NCBI GenBank assembly: GCA_963978545.1
Contig: OZ021730.1
Location: 7,447,796-7,511,795, forward strand
Origin: Linyphia triangularis
Taxonomy: Eukaryota > Arthropoda > Arachnida > Araneae > Linyphiidae
DNA: 64,000 bases
Direction of reading: 5' to 3'
Every line of letters starts with the position of its first letter. Within the stretch, counting starts at the first letter, position 1. A program made the position numbers and the translations under genes. A model generated the notes under the pieces. The model searched no databases. It was not told the origin of the DNA and saw only the letters and a program-made list of their open reading frames with translations. Of the stretch, positions 31,600 to 42,210 are shown piece by piece.

Positions 31600-32850
31600 A
31601 TGGATTTAACGAAATTCGACTACCAGACCATAATTTTCGCTTTGAAAGAAGGTAAGACTCTTGACGATTATCTTGAGGCTCGTAAATTACTTAAACTTAG
31701 ATCTGTTATTATTTCGGAACATAATCCAAACCCTGACGATGAAGACTGTGAGTACCACACTCTTCATTACCATGGAATTGTTGAGTTCAGTAACAGATTT
31801 GATTCTGATCGTAAATTCCTGGAATTTAAATCGAAGTATTGCCAGTGGTTTAAATCAGAACGGGCTAAATTTCCAGTTAATTTTTGCGCTTACCTGCAAG
31901 TTCCTCCTCGGTACATATGTTTTAACAACGAGTTAAACGGCTCGGACCTGTCTATGCTTTTGGCCCAGGTAACCGAAGAACTGATACAGACAGTTCAAAA
32001 CAATAGAGTTAAACGTAAACAAGAGAAAGAAACCGGTTGCACTGATATTATGTATATCAAACAATTAATTCTTGAAAGTAAAGCCCAATCTGAAACAGAA
32101 CTCATTAATGCATTTCATAAAGATAAAACTTTCGAAAATATCTACTGTAAACGTACCTTTAGTTCCAATTTCAAAAAAGCCATGCAATTCGCGATTCAGG
32201 TAGTTTTGCACACACCCTATTTAGACTTAGCCGCGGAATACCATGATAAAGATGGTTTATGTCTTGACCCCTTTCAAAGCGCAGAACTCATGTTCCGGTG
32301 GTGCGAATTTCAATCCATTGGCCCCGCCAAATTCGCACTAGAAATCAATGATGTTATGGATCACTTAAAAAGAAAACAAAATACCATTATCCTAAAAGGC
32401 GAACCAAACTCCGGAAAAACTTTCATTGCCAAATCAATTGCTAAAGCCTGTGTTTTTTATGGTGAAGTATCCCAAGGTACCCCGCTGGGTACAGTTTCAT
32501 GTGGCAAGACTGTATTAACAAGAGGTGCATTATCATTAACGAGCCATATTTTGATACCTGTATGATTGAATCTCTTAAACAAGTGTTGGAAGGCCACGGA
32601 CATTTCGTGCACGTCAAACAAAAAGGGGACGAATTTCTAAGACCCACACCTTGCATTATCACAACAAACAACGATGTTTGGTCCTACTGTCCTTCTGCTG
32701 AAGACGCAATCAAAGTGCGTTGTCGTGCAATATACAACAACTTAAAAGCTTGCCCTTTTTTGAAGGACGTGAAGAAAGACCTACATCCCAGGTGGCTGTC
32801 ACAACTATTCCTCTGCAATAGAACACCTGCTCGAATTGCCTACGATGATT
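31600..32850 (+). pseudogene. Endogenous parvovirus NS1 relic 2, frameshifted
   Basis: From MDLTKFDYQTI the frame carries the HUH nickase signature H-Y-H at 31765-31773 and a candidate tyrosine in NFCAYLQVPPR. An SF3 helicase follows: Walker A GEPNSGKT at 32398-32421. A frameshift near 32495 moves the rest into the frame holding CIIINEPYFD (Walker B region) and TPCIITTNNDVW (motif C). It is diverged from relic 1 and from the copy at 61 kb. The second frame stays open beyond the viral part into a piggyBac transposase. Described only as found; the break is at 32495. Confidence 0.8.
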
Positions 32851-32851
32851 C

Positions 32852-33016
32852 ATGCTCCACTGGCCAGGGTACAAATACTGCGGGCCAGGTACTGACGTCA
32901 GTGCCGAAGACGCATCAGGTGGACCAACCAACCTCCTCGACGAAGTGTGCCGCCAACACGACCTCGATGTCATTAACCTGGGCGCCGAAGCCTGGAAATA
33001 CCAAGTACACGGATAA
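32852..33016 (+). pseudogene. Parvovirus VP1 phospholipase A2-like fragment, hidden frame
   Basis: In the frame not used by the NS1/piggyBac ORF, 54 codons starting at an ATG at 32852 contain GYKYCGPGT, GGPTNLLDE and CRQHDLDV. This is the layout of the parvovirus VP1-unique phospholipase A2: a glycine-rich calcium loop, then a spacer with an N-x2-D, then the catalytic His-Asp. The tyrosine usually found three residues after His-Asp is absent. It directly follows NS1 as VP does in monosense parvoviruses. It stops at 33014-33016, where piggyBac sequence begins. Confidence 0.75.
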
Positions 33017-33025
33017 TATATCAAC

Positions 33026-34164
33026 TCCTGCAGAATCGTGGTCTCTTATACTCGACGAAGTCATCAAGGAAATGTTATTGAATTCAAGCAACATTTATAT
33101 CGAATCCATAAAAAACAAGTTTAATCGTGAAAGAGATGCAAAAGAAATAACCAAAGAAGAATTGAAAGCATTCGTTGGTTTGCTTTATTTGTGTGGACTT
33201 CACAAGTCATCTCATGTAAATGTGAAAGACTTATGGGCATCTGATGGAACTGGCCTTGAACTGTTTGGAAAAGTCATGTCTTATAAGCGTTTTTTATTTT
33301 TCATGCGATGTCTCAGATTCGATGACGTACGAACAAGACAAAGCAGAAGAGATTTTGACAAACTAGCACCAATTCGAGATTTTTTCGAAAAGTTTGTTGA
33401 AAATTGCGAGAAAGCTTATAACCTTGGTGAATATGTAACTATCGATGAAAAGTTGGAGCCTTTTAGAGGAAGATGTTCATTTAGGCAATACATGCCCAAC
33501 AAACCTGCGAGATACGGGATAAAAATCCATGCACTTGTGGACTCAAGAACATTTTATACTCACAAAATGGAGATTTATGCTGGGACTCAACCGGATGGAC
33601 CATTCAAAGTTGAAAATAGTTCAATAGAAATTGTGAAAAGACTTATGACAAGGCTCAATAATTCAGGACGCAATTTAACTGTTGATAATTGGTACATGTC
33701 TTACCCACTTTCTCAAGACCTTTTAAAAAAGAAGATAACCATTGTAGGGACGATGAGAAAGAATAAAAGAGAATTGCCTATGGAATTTATTGCAGCAAAA
33801 AAGAGAGTAATATGCTCATCAATATTTGGTTATCAAAAGGAAACCACTATTGTTTCCTATATTCCAAAGAAAAATAAAAGTGTTGTGCTTTTATCCACTA
33901 TGCACAATGATGACGCCATTGATGAAAGTTCTGGAGAATCTAAAAAAAACCCACATCATAACGTTTTATAATATGACGAAAGGGGCCGTGGATGTAGTCG
34001 ATGAAATGGCTGCTGCCTATTCCACAGCAAGGATTTCAAGAAGATGGCCAATGGTAGTATTTTTTGCACTTTTAAATGTTGCAGCTATCAACTCAAGGAT
34101 TTTACTGCTATCAATCAAAGAACACTCAATTGTGTATAAGAAAAGAAGACATTTCATAAAATAG
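33026..34164 (+). pseudogene. piggyBac transposase, N-truncated and frameshifted
   Basis: Recognisable blocks are KAFVGLLYLCGL, LWASDGTGLELF and FMRCLRFDD, then the three catalytic-type aspartates in YVTIDEKLEPFRGRC (~33443), NLTVDNWYMS (~33683) and KGAVDVVDEM (~33987). The first two are in one frame (ending 33971) and the third in another, so one frameshift lies near 33950. The N-terminal domain is absent and the coding frame is joined to the parvovirus NS1 relic. No TTAA sites or terminal repeats were found at the edges, and the C-terminal Cys-rich finger is missing. Confidence 0.82.
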
Positions 34165-34183
34165 TTGGCATTCCAGCGTAAAA

Positions 34184-34508
34184 ACTGCGCAGTAGTCTTT
34201 GTAACATTGTCTATGAAAATAAAAAAGCTGAGTAAAGATGTAATGTGGGGTAGATGGTTTGTGCAAATGATCAAAATCATGAACAAAATTTAAATTGGTA
34301 TCAGTCCAAGGTGGAGGTATATCTCCTCTGCAAAGAACAGGAAAGTTCTCAATATCATAAAAGCTTAAAATTTCCCCTATTCTAAAAGCAAAAGTTGGAA
34401 TGCAAGATGGTTTGTTGGAAAATAAAGTGCTGTATACAGGATTGATAACTTTGTTAAGCATTGGATGAGATTGATTACTTTTAATCTTGTAGAAATAATT
34501 AAGAGAAG
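34184..34508 (-). pseudogene. LINE ORF2 fragment, minus strand
   Basis: The minus-strand frame contains YFYKIKSNQSHPMLNKVINP, SCIPTFAFRIGEIL and a DIENF block, which correspond to the linker between reverse transcriptase and RNase H in the LINE ORF2s here, at a clear distance from both alpha and beta. It ends at the RNase H start (CAVFT). It is truncated at both ends and abuts the plus-strand LINE-beta at 34509. Confidence 0.7.
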
Positions 34509-37500
34509 CTGTTGGAAGTGATCTACACAACAGTGATCACTTCCCTGTCCTCATTTCGCATGCAGGTATTAGTAGCGTGACCAACCGTCTACCTACTTAC
34601 AAATACAATAGGGCAAATTGGGACAAATTTTCTGAATTGGCTGTTATAACGGGAACAATGGTGAACAGTGAGGATGTTGATACTGCTGTCCAAAATTTCA
34701 CTCAAGCAATTTTAAATGCTGCTGACTCCTCCATTCCTAAGACATCACCTAGAACATTGCGGCACTGTAAACCATACTGGAATGCAGACTGTCAGTCTGC
34801 ATACAAGAAACAAAAGAAGCTATGGGGTATCTTCCGCAGATACCCAACTACAGGAAACCTTATCGCCTTTAAAAAGGCTAAGGCATTTGCTCGTAGAGTT
34901 AGACGTCAAAGTCAGAAGGATTCTTGGATAAGTTATGTATCTTCAATTACGTCTAAAACATCAAGTAAACAGTTGTGGAAGACGGTTAGAGCAGCCAACG
35001 GTTTGTATCCGGAATATTCTTGCCCGATACTTCAAACCGGAGCTGCTGTGTTCTCTTCCCCTGAAGATATTGCTAACCTTATCGGTGAAACTTTTGAAAG
35101 TGTATCCAGTTCCGATTCTTATAGTCCTACATTTTTAGTGACTAAGAATCGTGCTGAACGGGCTGGAATTAATTTCAAAAGCAATATTGATTATTCCTAC
35201 AACTGTGACCTTAAACTGTACGAATTGAAGAGTGCTTTATCTAAAGCACATAACACTAGTCCAGGTCCAGATGGGATAACTTACCAAATGCTTCGCCATT
35301 TAAGTCCAGATTCTCTTTTTAACATCCTTTTTCTCTTCAATCGAATCTGGAAGGAGAACATCTTTCCTACCTTGTGGCGGGAAGCTACTGTAATCCCCAT
35401 TCTAAAACCTGGAAAGGATCCCAAGGATCCTCTGAACTATCGACCGATAGCCTTAACGAGCTGCCTTTGTAAGACCTTTGAACGTAATGTAAACGCCCGA
35501 CTCTCTTACATGTTAGAAAAAGATGGATGTATTTCACCTTTCCAGAGTGGTTTCCGACGAGGGCGGTCCACTCTTGATAACATCGTGAAACTAGAAACAG
35601 ATGTTCGTAATGGCTTTGTGCAGAGGAATCATCTAGTTTTAATCTTTTTTGACATAGAGAAGGCGTATGATCATACGTGGCGATAAAGTATCCTGCAAAC
35701 TCTATTTAATTTTGGTTTTAGAGGTAATCTGCCCCTTTTTATTCAAAATTTTTTATCATCTCGTGTTTTTAGAATTTGCATTGGAACTTCATTTTCTAAT
35801 TATTTTAACCAATCTGAGGGAGTTCCTCAAGGTTGTGTTTTAAGCCTACTGTGTTTACCCTTTTTAATCTACACATCAGCAACATCCTTCATGTCCTTTC
35901 ACCCTTTGTTCATGGAACTTTGTATGTTGATGATTTGCAAATCTCATGCCAAGGATCAAACATGCGCTTAATTGAACGTCAATTACAAACTGCTGTTAAC
36001 AGACTTGTAGAATGGTGTGAACAAAACGGCCATACATTGTCACCATCTAAAAGTAGTTGCATCCACTTCTGTAGGAAGAGGGGTCTTCACCCTGACCCTG
36101 AAATCCACATACGCAATTCTCCCATCCCAGTTGTGAGACCAAACGGTATAGTGGTTAGCGTGCTAGCTTCTAGACCGCAAGGTTGCGGGTTCGAGTCCCG
36201 TGTTTGGCATGGGTGTTTGTAAATGTATGTTGGCTTGTCTAATGACGAAAGTTTCGGCGCATTATAGCCCTCGTGTTGCTGACGGCGCCAGATAATCTGA
36301 ATACAACCAACCAACCCATCCCAGTTGTGAATCAGCTAAGATATCTGGGAGTTATCTTTGACAATAAGTTAAATTTTCTCCCACATATTGTATACTTGCG
36401 CAAGAAGTGCGATAAATCGCTTAATATCCTCAAAGTACTTTCAAATACTTCTTAGGGTGCTGACCGCACTTCTTTGCTGCGTATCTACCAATCTGTAATC
36501 TTATCTCGCATTGATTACGGATGTGTTGCGTATGGGTCTGCAGGAGCATCCCTTCTACGAAGATTGGATACTGTCCATCACACTGCTGCCCGTATTTGTT
36601 CAGGTGCATTTCGCACTTCACCCATTGAAAGTCTGTTGACAGAGTGTAGTCTCCTTCCACTTGACTTGAGACGTAAAAAATTAAGCGCCAACTACTACTG
36701 TAGAATTATGTCTGATCCTTTTCACCCTTTACGTAAGTTGAGACTTGATGCCTATCTTGGTAGGTTATTTGATGCTCGCCCATCGAACATCCGACCATTT
36801 TCTGAAAGAGCGAAATCCATCTTGTTGGATGCAGCTCTTAGTGACGTAGTTACCCAAACATTTATAACTCAATCCTTTCCACCGTGGGATATTCCATCTT
36901 TCCACTTTCTCAATCCATTTGCGATGTATTGCAAGGCAGACACTGCCCCAGAAATTTTTCAACAAATCTTTTGTGATCACCGCTCTCAGTATGCTGACTA
37001 TGAAGCAGTATTTACTGATGGATCCAAAGCAGGTGAACGTGTTGGCTGTGGTACTGTGTCCGACACATCCACAGTCGCTTTTTCACTTCATAAATCCTGC
37101 TCGGTTATCACTTCTAAGATGACAGCGATTTCTTGTGCACTGCTGCATATCTCACTCTGCACCAATCGCAAATTTTGTGTGTATACTGACAATTTAAGCT
37201 CCCTGTCAAGTCTGAAGCACTTTAAGACCAATAGTCATCCAATTGCTTTTGGCATTTTGTCAAAATTACACACACTTGAGAGGAAAGGATTTACTATATT
37301 GTTCTGCTGGGTACCTAGTCACATGGGAATTTCAGGAAATGAATTGGCTGATTCTGCTGCTAAAGCGGCTTCAATCCCGCTGCAGCAGCCAGTTCCCTAC
37401 CAAGATATTAAGACTTCAATTCAGAAGTTCATATTATCCTTACGTCAAGAAGCATGGGATTTGCAAACTAACAACAAACTGCATACCATCAAAAATCATC

Positions 37501-37787
37501 TTCTTAAATGGCCAGTTAACCCAATGCGTCGGACAGATGTCAAACTGACTCGTCTGCGCATTGGTCATACCCGATTGACTCATCGACATCTATTGCTGGG
37601 AGAAGATCCACCTGTTTGCGATATTTGTCGTTGCGATCTTACGGTAATTTCTTGTCCTAAGTTTCAATCGCATCGTCTTAGGTTTTTTAAGAGTACCAGT
37701 TTAAGTCTTCAGGATTTGATTGGGGAAACTCCCCATCCAAATCTCTTTGCATTTTTAAGATCAATCGGGTTTTTAAATCACATCTAG
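34509..37787 (+). pseudogene. LINE-beta ORF2, multiply broken
   Basis: Starts within the endonuclease (DLHNSDHFPVLIS). Reverse transcriptase motifs are readable (YRPIALTSCLC, FQSGFRRGRST, FFDIEKAYD). TAA replaces a tyrosine codon after HTWR at 35684-35686, a frameshift falls near 35850 in the QGCVLS region, motif C reads YVDD, a SINE splits the gene at 36137, and TAG replaces a tryptophan codon at 36453-36455. RNase H (FTDGSKAGERVGCG) follows, open to 37787. Compared with LINE B a short in-frame deletion removes the YHIL block of the C-terminal Cys/His motif. Confidence 0.88.
36137..36314 (+). mobile_element. tRNA-derived SINE, copy 8
   Basis: Plus-strand full-length SINE within the LINE-beta ORF2. 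A perfect 16-bp duplication, cccatcccagttgtga, is at 36121-36136 and 36315-36330. Confidence 0.94.
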
Positions 37788-37990
37788 TTTTTTAAACATA
37801 TCCATTTTTTAAATTTTTTTTATCTCTTCATCATTTTAGAAATGTGTTTTTAGCATTCTTTAATTATATTATGTCATATCTCATCATATTTATATTTCAT
37901 CTTCCATCCTAGTTTTTTTTATCTTTTGTTTTGGCGCAGTATGGCCCTTGTGTTGCCTTTGCGCCATAAAACCCAAAACAAACTGAACCC

Positions 37991-38376
37991 CCCCCCCCCC
38001 CATCATTATTTTGGCTCTAATTCTTAAATTTGTTAGCATTTGAGGTGATGATGTCTTCTTAAAAGACACCATTGGATGGTTGGTTAGTGACCTCATTTTT
38101 CAAAGAAATATACGTTCTTTGGAATAAGCTTTAATTATTATTTTTTTTTCAGTGGGACGGTACCAATTTTTCTTAAGAGGTATCGGGTGGTGGTGATTTT
38201 TTATAATGCTTTAAAACGGAAACTGGTGATATATTTATATGTGATGTTTTTATATAAAATAATATAAACTTATTTAAGTAATAGCATTTTTATTCATAGA
38301 TTCTCCCATTTAATTACAACTGTTTTCCTCCTGGTAGATACAGGTTTTATTACAGGCGAGTTTAAAAAATTTTTAT
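37991..38376. other. AT-rich intergenic sequence
   Basis: A run of C (37988-38001) follows the LINE tail. The remainder is AT-rich, with a single ttggttggttag motif at 38078 that may be a LINE or SINE tail remnant. No gene or other element is recognisable. Confidence 0.5.
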
Positions 38377-38733
38377 GCCGACCAAACGGTAAAGTGGTAA
38401 GCGTGCTAGCTTCTAGACCACGAGGTTGCGGGTTCGAGTCCCGTATTGGCATGGGTGTTTGTAAATGTATGTTGGCTTGTCAAATGACGAATGTTTCGGC
38501 GCCTTCGTGTTGCTGACGGTGCCAGATAATCTGGTTGTTTTCAGATTATTTGGCGCCGTCAGCAACACAAGGGCTATAATGCACCGAAATATTCGTCATT
38601 AGACAAGCCAACATACATTTACAAACACCCATGCCTAACACAGGACTCGAACCCTCAACCTCGCGGTCTAGAAGCTAGCACGCTAACCACTACACCGTTT
38701 GGTCGGCCCAGATAATCTGAAAACAACCAACCA
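38377..38733 (+). mobile_element. tRNA-derived SINE, copy 9, split by copy 10
   Basis: Plus-strand SINE with the tRNA head at 38377 (degenerate A-box) and the tail at 38720-38733. Its 3' part is interrupted by an inverted SINE. A ~20-bp piece of the hairpin region is missing compared with other copies. I found no outer target duplication. Confidence 0.85.
38534..38707 (-). mobile_element. tRNA-derived SINE, copy 10, inverted inside copy 9
   Basis: Minus-strand full-length SINE. A perfect 12-bp duplication, ccagataatctg, is at 38522-38533 and 38708-38719; the target is the 3' part of copy 9. The two copies lie as inverted repeats and could form a long hairpin RNA. Confidence 0.92.
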
Positions 38734-38734
38734 G

Positions 38735-39221
38735 CCAAGAAGATGCGAATGATTTGTGTCCAAGAGGCGATCCGGGGGGTCATGTGACATCTATATGAAA
38801 CATGTCCCTGGTCGCCTCCCAGCCATCCGCTCTGCGGCCAACAACATCGGCGCAGACTTTCAACAAACAACAATGGAGGACTCTCAAACAACCAACTCAC
38901 CCTACACCCCCTCCCTCGCCAGCCAACAAAACCAAGCAAGCACCACAACACATAGTAACTAAGATTTTAATTTCATCGATCTAACTGTTCATATCTCGCA
39001 TGCTCTCCACAATGGCATTGTCAGAGTGGGGTCTGTCCCATGCTCGCCGTGTTCTTGTACATAACTTCATACCTGCACTCTGTAAATGTGGGAGACTGGC
39101 CCACATGTTATGCTTGTTTTGTGATAACAAGTTTTATGATTTATGATTGATTACAAGAAATTCGACGTGTTGTTTGTTTGTTGAAACAACTTCGGCGTAT
39201 GGTGATGTGCAGAAAGAAAAG
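38735..39221. other. Unassigned sequence
   Basis: Between the SINE pair and the tandem repeat there are only short frames with low-complexity Thr/Pro/Gln content. I recognise no gene or transposon motif. It may belong to the 5' region of the following BEL/Pao relic. Confidence 0.4.
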
Positions 39222-39375
39222 CGGCATTTGTTATTTGTGCTATTGTTCCTGGCAAATGGTGATTTGCTGGAAGAAATCCGGCATCTATGCGTTGTACTAT
39301 TGCTCCTGGCAAATGGTGATTTGCTGAAAGAAATACGGCATCTGTGTTTTGTGCAATTGTTCTTGGCAAATTCTG
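39222..39375. repeat. 57-bp tandem repeat, 2.7 units
   Basis: Units start with cggcat at 39222, 39279 and 39336 and share cctggcaaatggtgatttgc. Being 57 bp, the unit keeps frame (19 codons), but the frames it opens on either strand have no recognisable product. It stands 45 bp upstream of the BEL/Pao gag start and could be part of its LTR or leader. Confidence 0.8.
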
Positions 39376-39419
39376 TGCGTGTTGTGTTTTGGTTTGGTTG
39401 GATCAAGTTGAGTAAGTGA

Positions 39420-40260
39420 TGACGGTTAACAATGCTACGCAGCTCAAACGAAAGCTGGCCTATGTTAAAGGCCAGACCACTCAATTTTCTACATGGCTCA
39501 CCAATACAGATGGCAATACTTTGGCTGTCGAATTCGAAGCCAAGTTATAAACCGTCACAGGGTTAAAAATTAAGATGGAAGAATACGCGGTCGTTGCTAT
39601 TTCGTTATTAGATGACGCGGCATATAGTGTTTTCTCACAAAATTTGTTGGACGTTTTGGGCATTTAGAAAGCCTAGAAGCAGATTTGCTTCACAAGGCAG
39701 GTACTGTAGCTGATTTACTTAATCAAAATAATGCTGTAAATATTCAAAGTAATTTTTCTAACAATGTGAAGGTAAAACTGCCAGAAATACCATTGCCTCA
39801 ATTTTCCGGCAGTTTTAAAGAATGGTTTTCTTTTAAATCTCAATTTGTGATGCTTATTGATGAAAATTATCAGTTGTCGGACGCTCAAAAATTATACTAT
39901 TTAAAGTCTTCACTTTTGGGAACAGCCAAAGCCGTTCAGACATCTGATGATTCATATGCATCATTGTTTAATGCTTTGAAATGTAGATTTGAAAATACTA
40001 GGTTGATTGTAAATGATTATATTTCAGAAATTTTAATTTGTAATAAATTTAAATATGAATCGGCTATGGAATTGAGAAATTTGATTGATAACTTATTAAG
40101 CCATTTAAGGGCGTTGAAGCAACTTGGTTTAGAGCCAAATAAGTTTTGTTTAATATTGTAGATAAATGTTATTGTTCAGAAAATAGATGAGTCTAGAAAA
40201 CAATACGAGATGTCATTAAGTTCAAATGGTTTGCCTGATTTTGATGTATTTTGTTGAAAA
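39420..40260 (+). pseudogene. BEL/Pao LTR retrotransposon gag relic
   Basis: Starting MTVNNATQLKRKLAYVKGQ, with stops at 39549 and 39664-39666, and then the open part 39685-40161: KLPEIPLPQFSGSFKEWFSF, LSDAQKLYYLKSSLLGTAKA and RFENTRLIVNDYI. This is the DUF1759-type Gag domain of BEL/Pao elements (LP...LP.FSG...W..F...F..L......L....K..YL...L.G.A). No protease or polymerase follows; a LINE tail begins at 40303. Confidence 0.75.
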
Positions 40261-40302
40261 GATGCCAAATTTTGGAAAACATGCATAGTTCGGTTTCTTA
40301 AG

Positions 40303-41599
40303 TTGGTTGGTTGGTTGTTTTTATTTCTGGCGCAAGGGCTTCACGTGAGCCATACTGCTCCGAACAAATTAATAGATATCAACCACGTTAAAAATTATTA
40401 AAAATATATTGAGGTCAGTCACAGGAAAAACTTAAAAATGAAATACTCAAATCAAGTGATAAAATCCAATTTCAAGTAAAAAGTTAAAAATATTTTCATG
40501 AGGGGGTGAATTTAAAAGAGATGGTAATGGAGGATGGTTCATGGTAAAAAGTCTTAATCTGATGGTGTTAAAAGCCGGACATTCATTTAGAATATGAAAC
40601 ACTGATAAAATAACTCCACAGGTGTTGCATGTGGGGGCATCTTCTGCCAGCAGAAGATGCACATGGGTAAAACGAGTGTGGCCTATTCTAAGAAGGGTCA
40701 GGAGCACTTCCCTTTTCCTGGATTGCTGTATATGGGCGAATCTGGAAATTAAGGGCTGAAACGAACGCAGCTTGTTAGCTGTCTGTGCATCCCACATGGC
40801 CTGCCAAGTGAGAGACAGAGCAGTGTCACAAGCTTTTATTGCGTCGTCAGGGCAGAGCCAAGTGCTCCTAGGTCCACTTGCTGATCGTGCGATAGAATCT
40901 GCGCGTTCATTACCCATGATCCCCACATGACCTGGGATCCAACAAAAGAGGACTTTAAAATTTCTTTCACATATAATGACGTGAGTTTTTAAAATTTCTA
41001 GAATAAAAGGATGAGTCTGGTTCAGTGGATTATTTAATGCATCTAAACAGCTTTTGGAATCTGTGTAAATATAATCCACTGACCATGGCCTTGCTTTAAA
41101 ATAAATTGCAAGGCCAATAGAATAAACAGGGACTCGGCTGAAAAAACGGAGCTGCTATGGTGCAGTTCTCTAGACATGATGATATCGTGATGAACTGCAG
41201 CAGCTCCTACATGCCCCTGGCTCTTTGACCCATCCGTATATATTGGTTTAAAATTAGAGAAGTTGGATCTATGGTAACAAAACAAATTTGTAAAAACAAT
41301 ATCCGGTGTATAACATTTTTTAAAACTACTAAAAATGTTTAGTACAATTATCTGATGAACATGCCATGGTGGAAAAGAACATGAAATGGGGCGAGCCCTA
41401 AAATTTTCGATGCTATGAGATGAAAGAATGCATGACATCCTTAGAGTAAAAGATGGTATAGTGGATGGACGTGCATTAAAAAGACGATGATAGGAAGGGT
41501 TAAAAATGTGCTCTAAAAGAGGATGAGAATGATGACTCTTGATTTTAAAAAACAACTTAAGACGTAGTTTGTCACGTCTCAACCCTAATGAGGCTTCTC
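40303..41599 (-). mobile_element. LINE A2 (alpha-like), 5'-truncated
   Basis: Minus strand. The CCAA-type tail and ctggcgcaag hairpin are at the left end. ORF2 sequence runs from the linker before RNase H to the stop (40447). The 5' end at 41599 abuts the 3' tail of LINE A'. RNase H motifs are YTDGSKSQGHVG, SAES, YTDSKSC and GNERAD. A frameshift near 41073, in the IYTDSKSC region, splits the coding sequence. The closest copy here is LINE F. Confidence 0.88.
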
Positions 41600-42210
41600 G
41601 GTTGGTTGGTTGATTAGATTTCTGGCGCAAGAGCTTCACGAGGGCCATACTGCGCCGAACAATTTGATTGCTGTCAACCAAAGTTAAAATAAGTTAATAA
41701 AAACAAGACGATTCATAAAAGGTAAAGATGACAAAACAACGTACTTAAATCAAATGATAAAAACCAATTTCAAATAAGAAGTTAAAAAGATTTGTATGAG
41801 GGGGTGAAGATAAAAGAGATGATAATGGAGGATGGTCCATATTAAAATATCTAAATCTGATTGTATTAAAAGACGGACATTCAGTTAAAATATGTACAAC
41901 AGAAAAAATAAGTCCACAGGAATTGCATGTGGGGGCATCTTCTGCCAGCAAAAGATGCACATGGGTAAAACGAGTGTGGCCTATCCTTAGACGAGTTAGG
42001 TTTGGTTTGGTTTGTTTTGGGTTTTATGGCGCAAAGGCAACACTAGGGCCATGCTGCGCCAAAACAAAGGATAAAAGAAAAACTATGATGAAAGATGAAT
42101 TATAAATATGATGAGATGTGACATAAGAAAATTTAAAGAATGTTAAAAACACATTTCTAAAATGATGAAGATATTAATAAAAATTTTTAAAAATGGATAT
42201 GTTTAAAAAA

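Larger units (their letters stand above)
34509..37990 (+). mobile_element. LINE-beta, 5'-truncated, with SINE inside
   Basis: Homology to LINE-beta begins at gctgttggaagtgatctaca (end of the endonuclease domain) and runs through ORF2 and the 3' UTR to the tail near 37980 (ttggcgcagtatggcc, aaaccc), followed by a C run. A SINE interrupts it at 36137-36314. No target duplication is evident, so one end may have been rearranged. Confidence 0.88.

Noticed and set aside
33020..34200. A complete piggyBac element with TTAA ends
   Set aside because: No TTAA plus CCC/GGG termini were found at either side and the transposase lacks its N-terminus, so only a coding relic is called.
39134..39484. A minus-strand protein with THRCRIS-type 19-residue repeats
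   Set aside because: It arises only because a 57-bp tandem repeat is read in frame; no domain, start context or conservation supports it.
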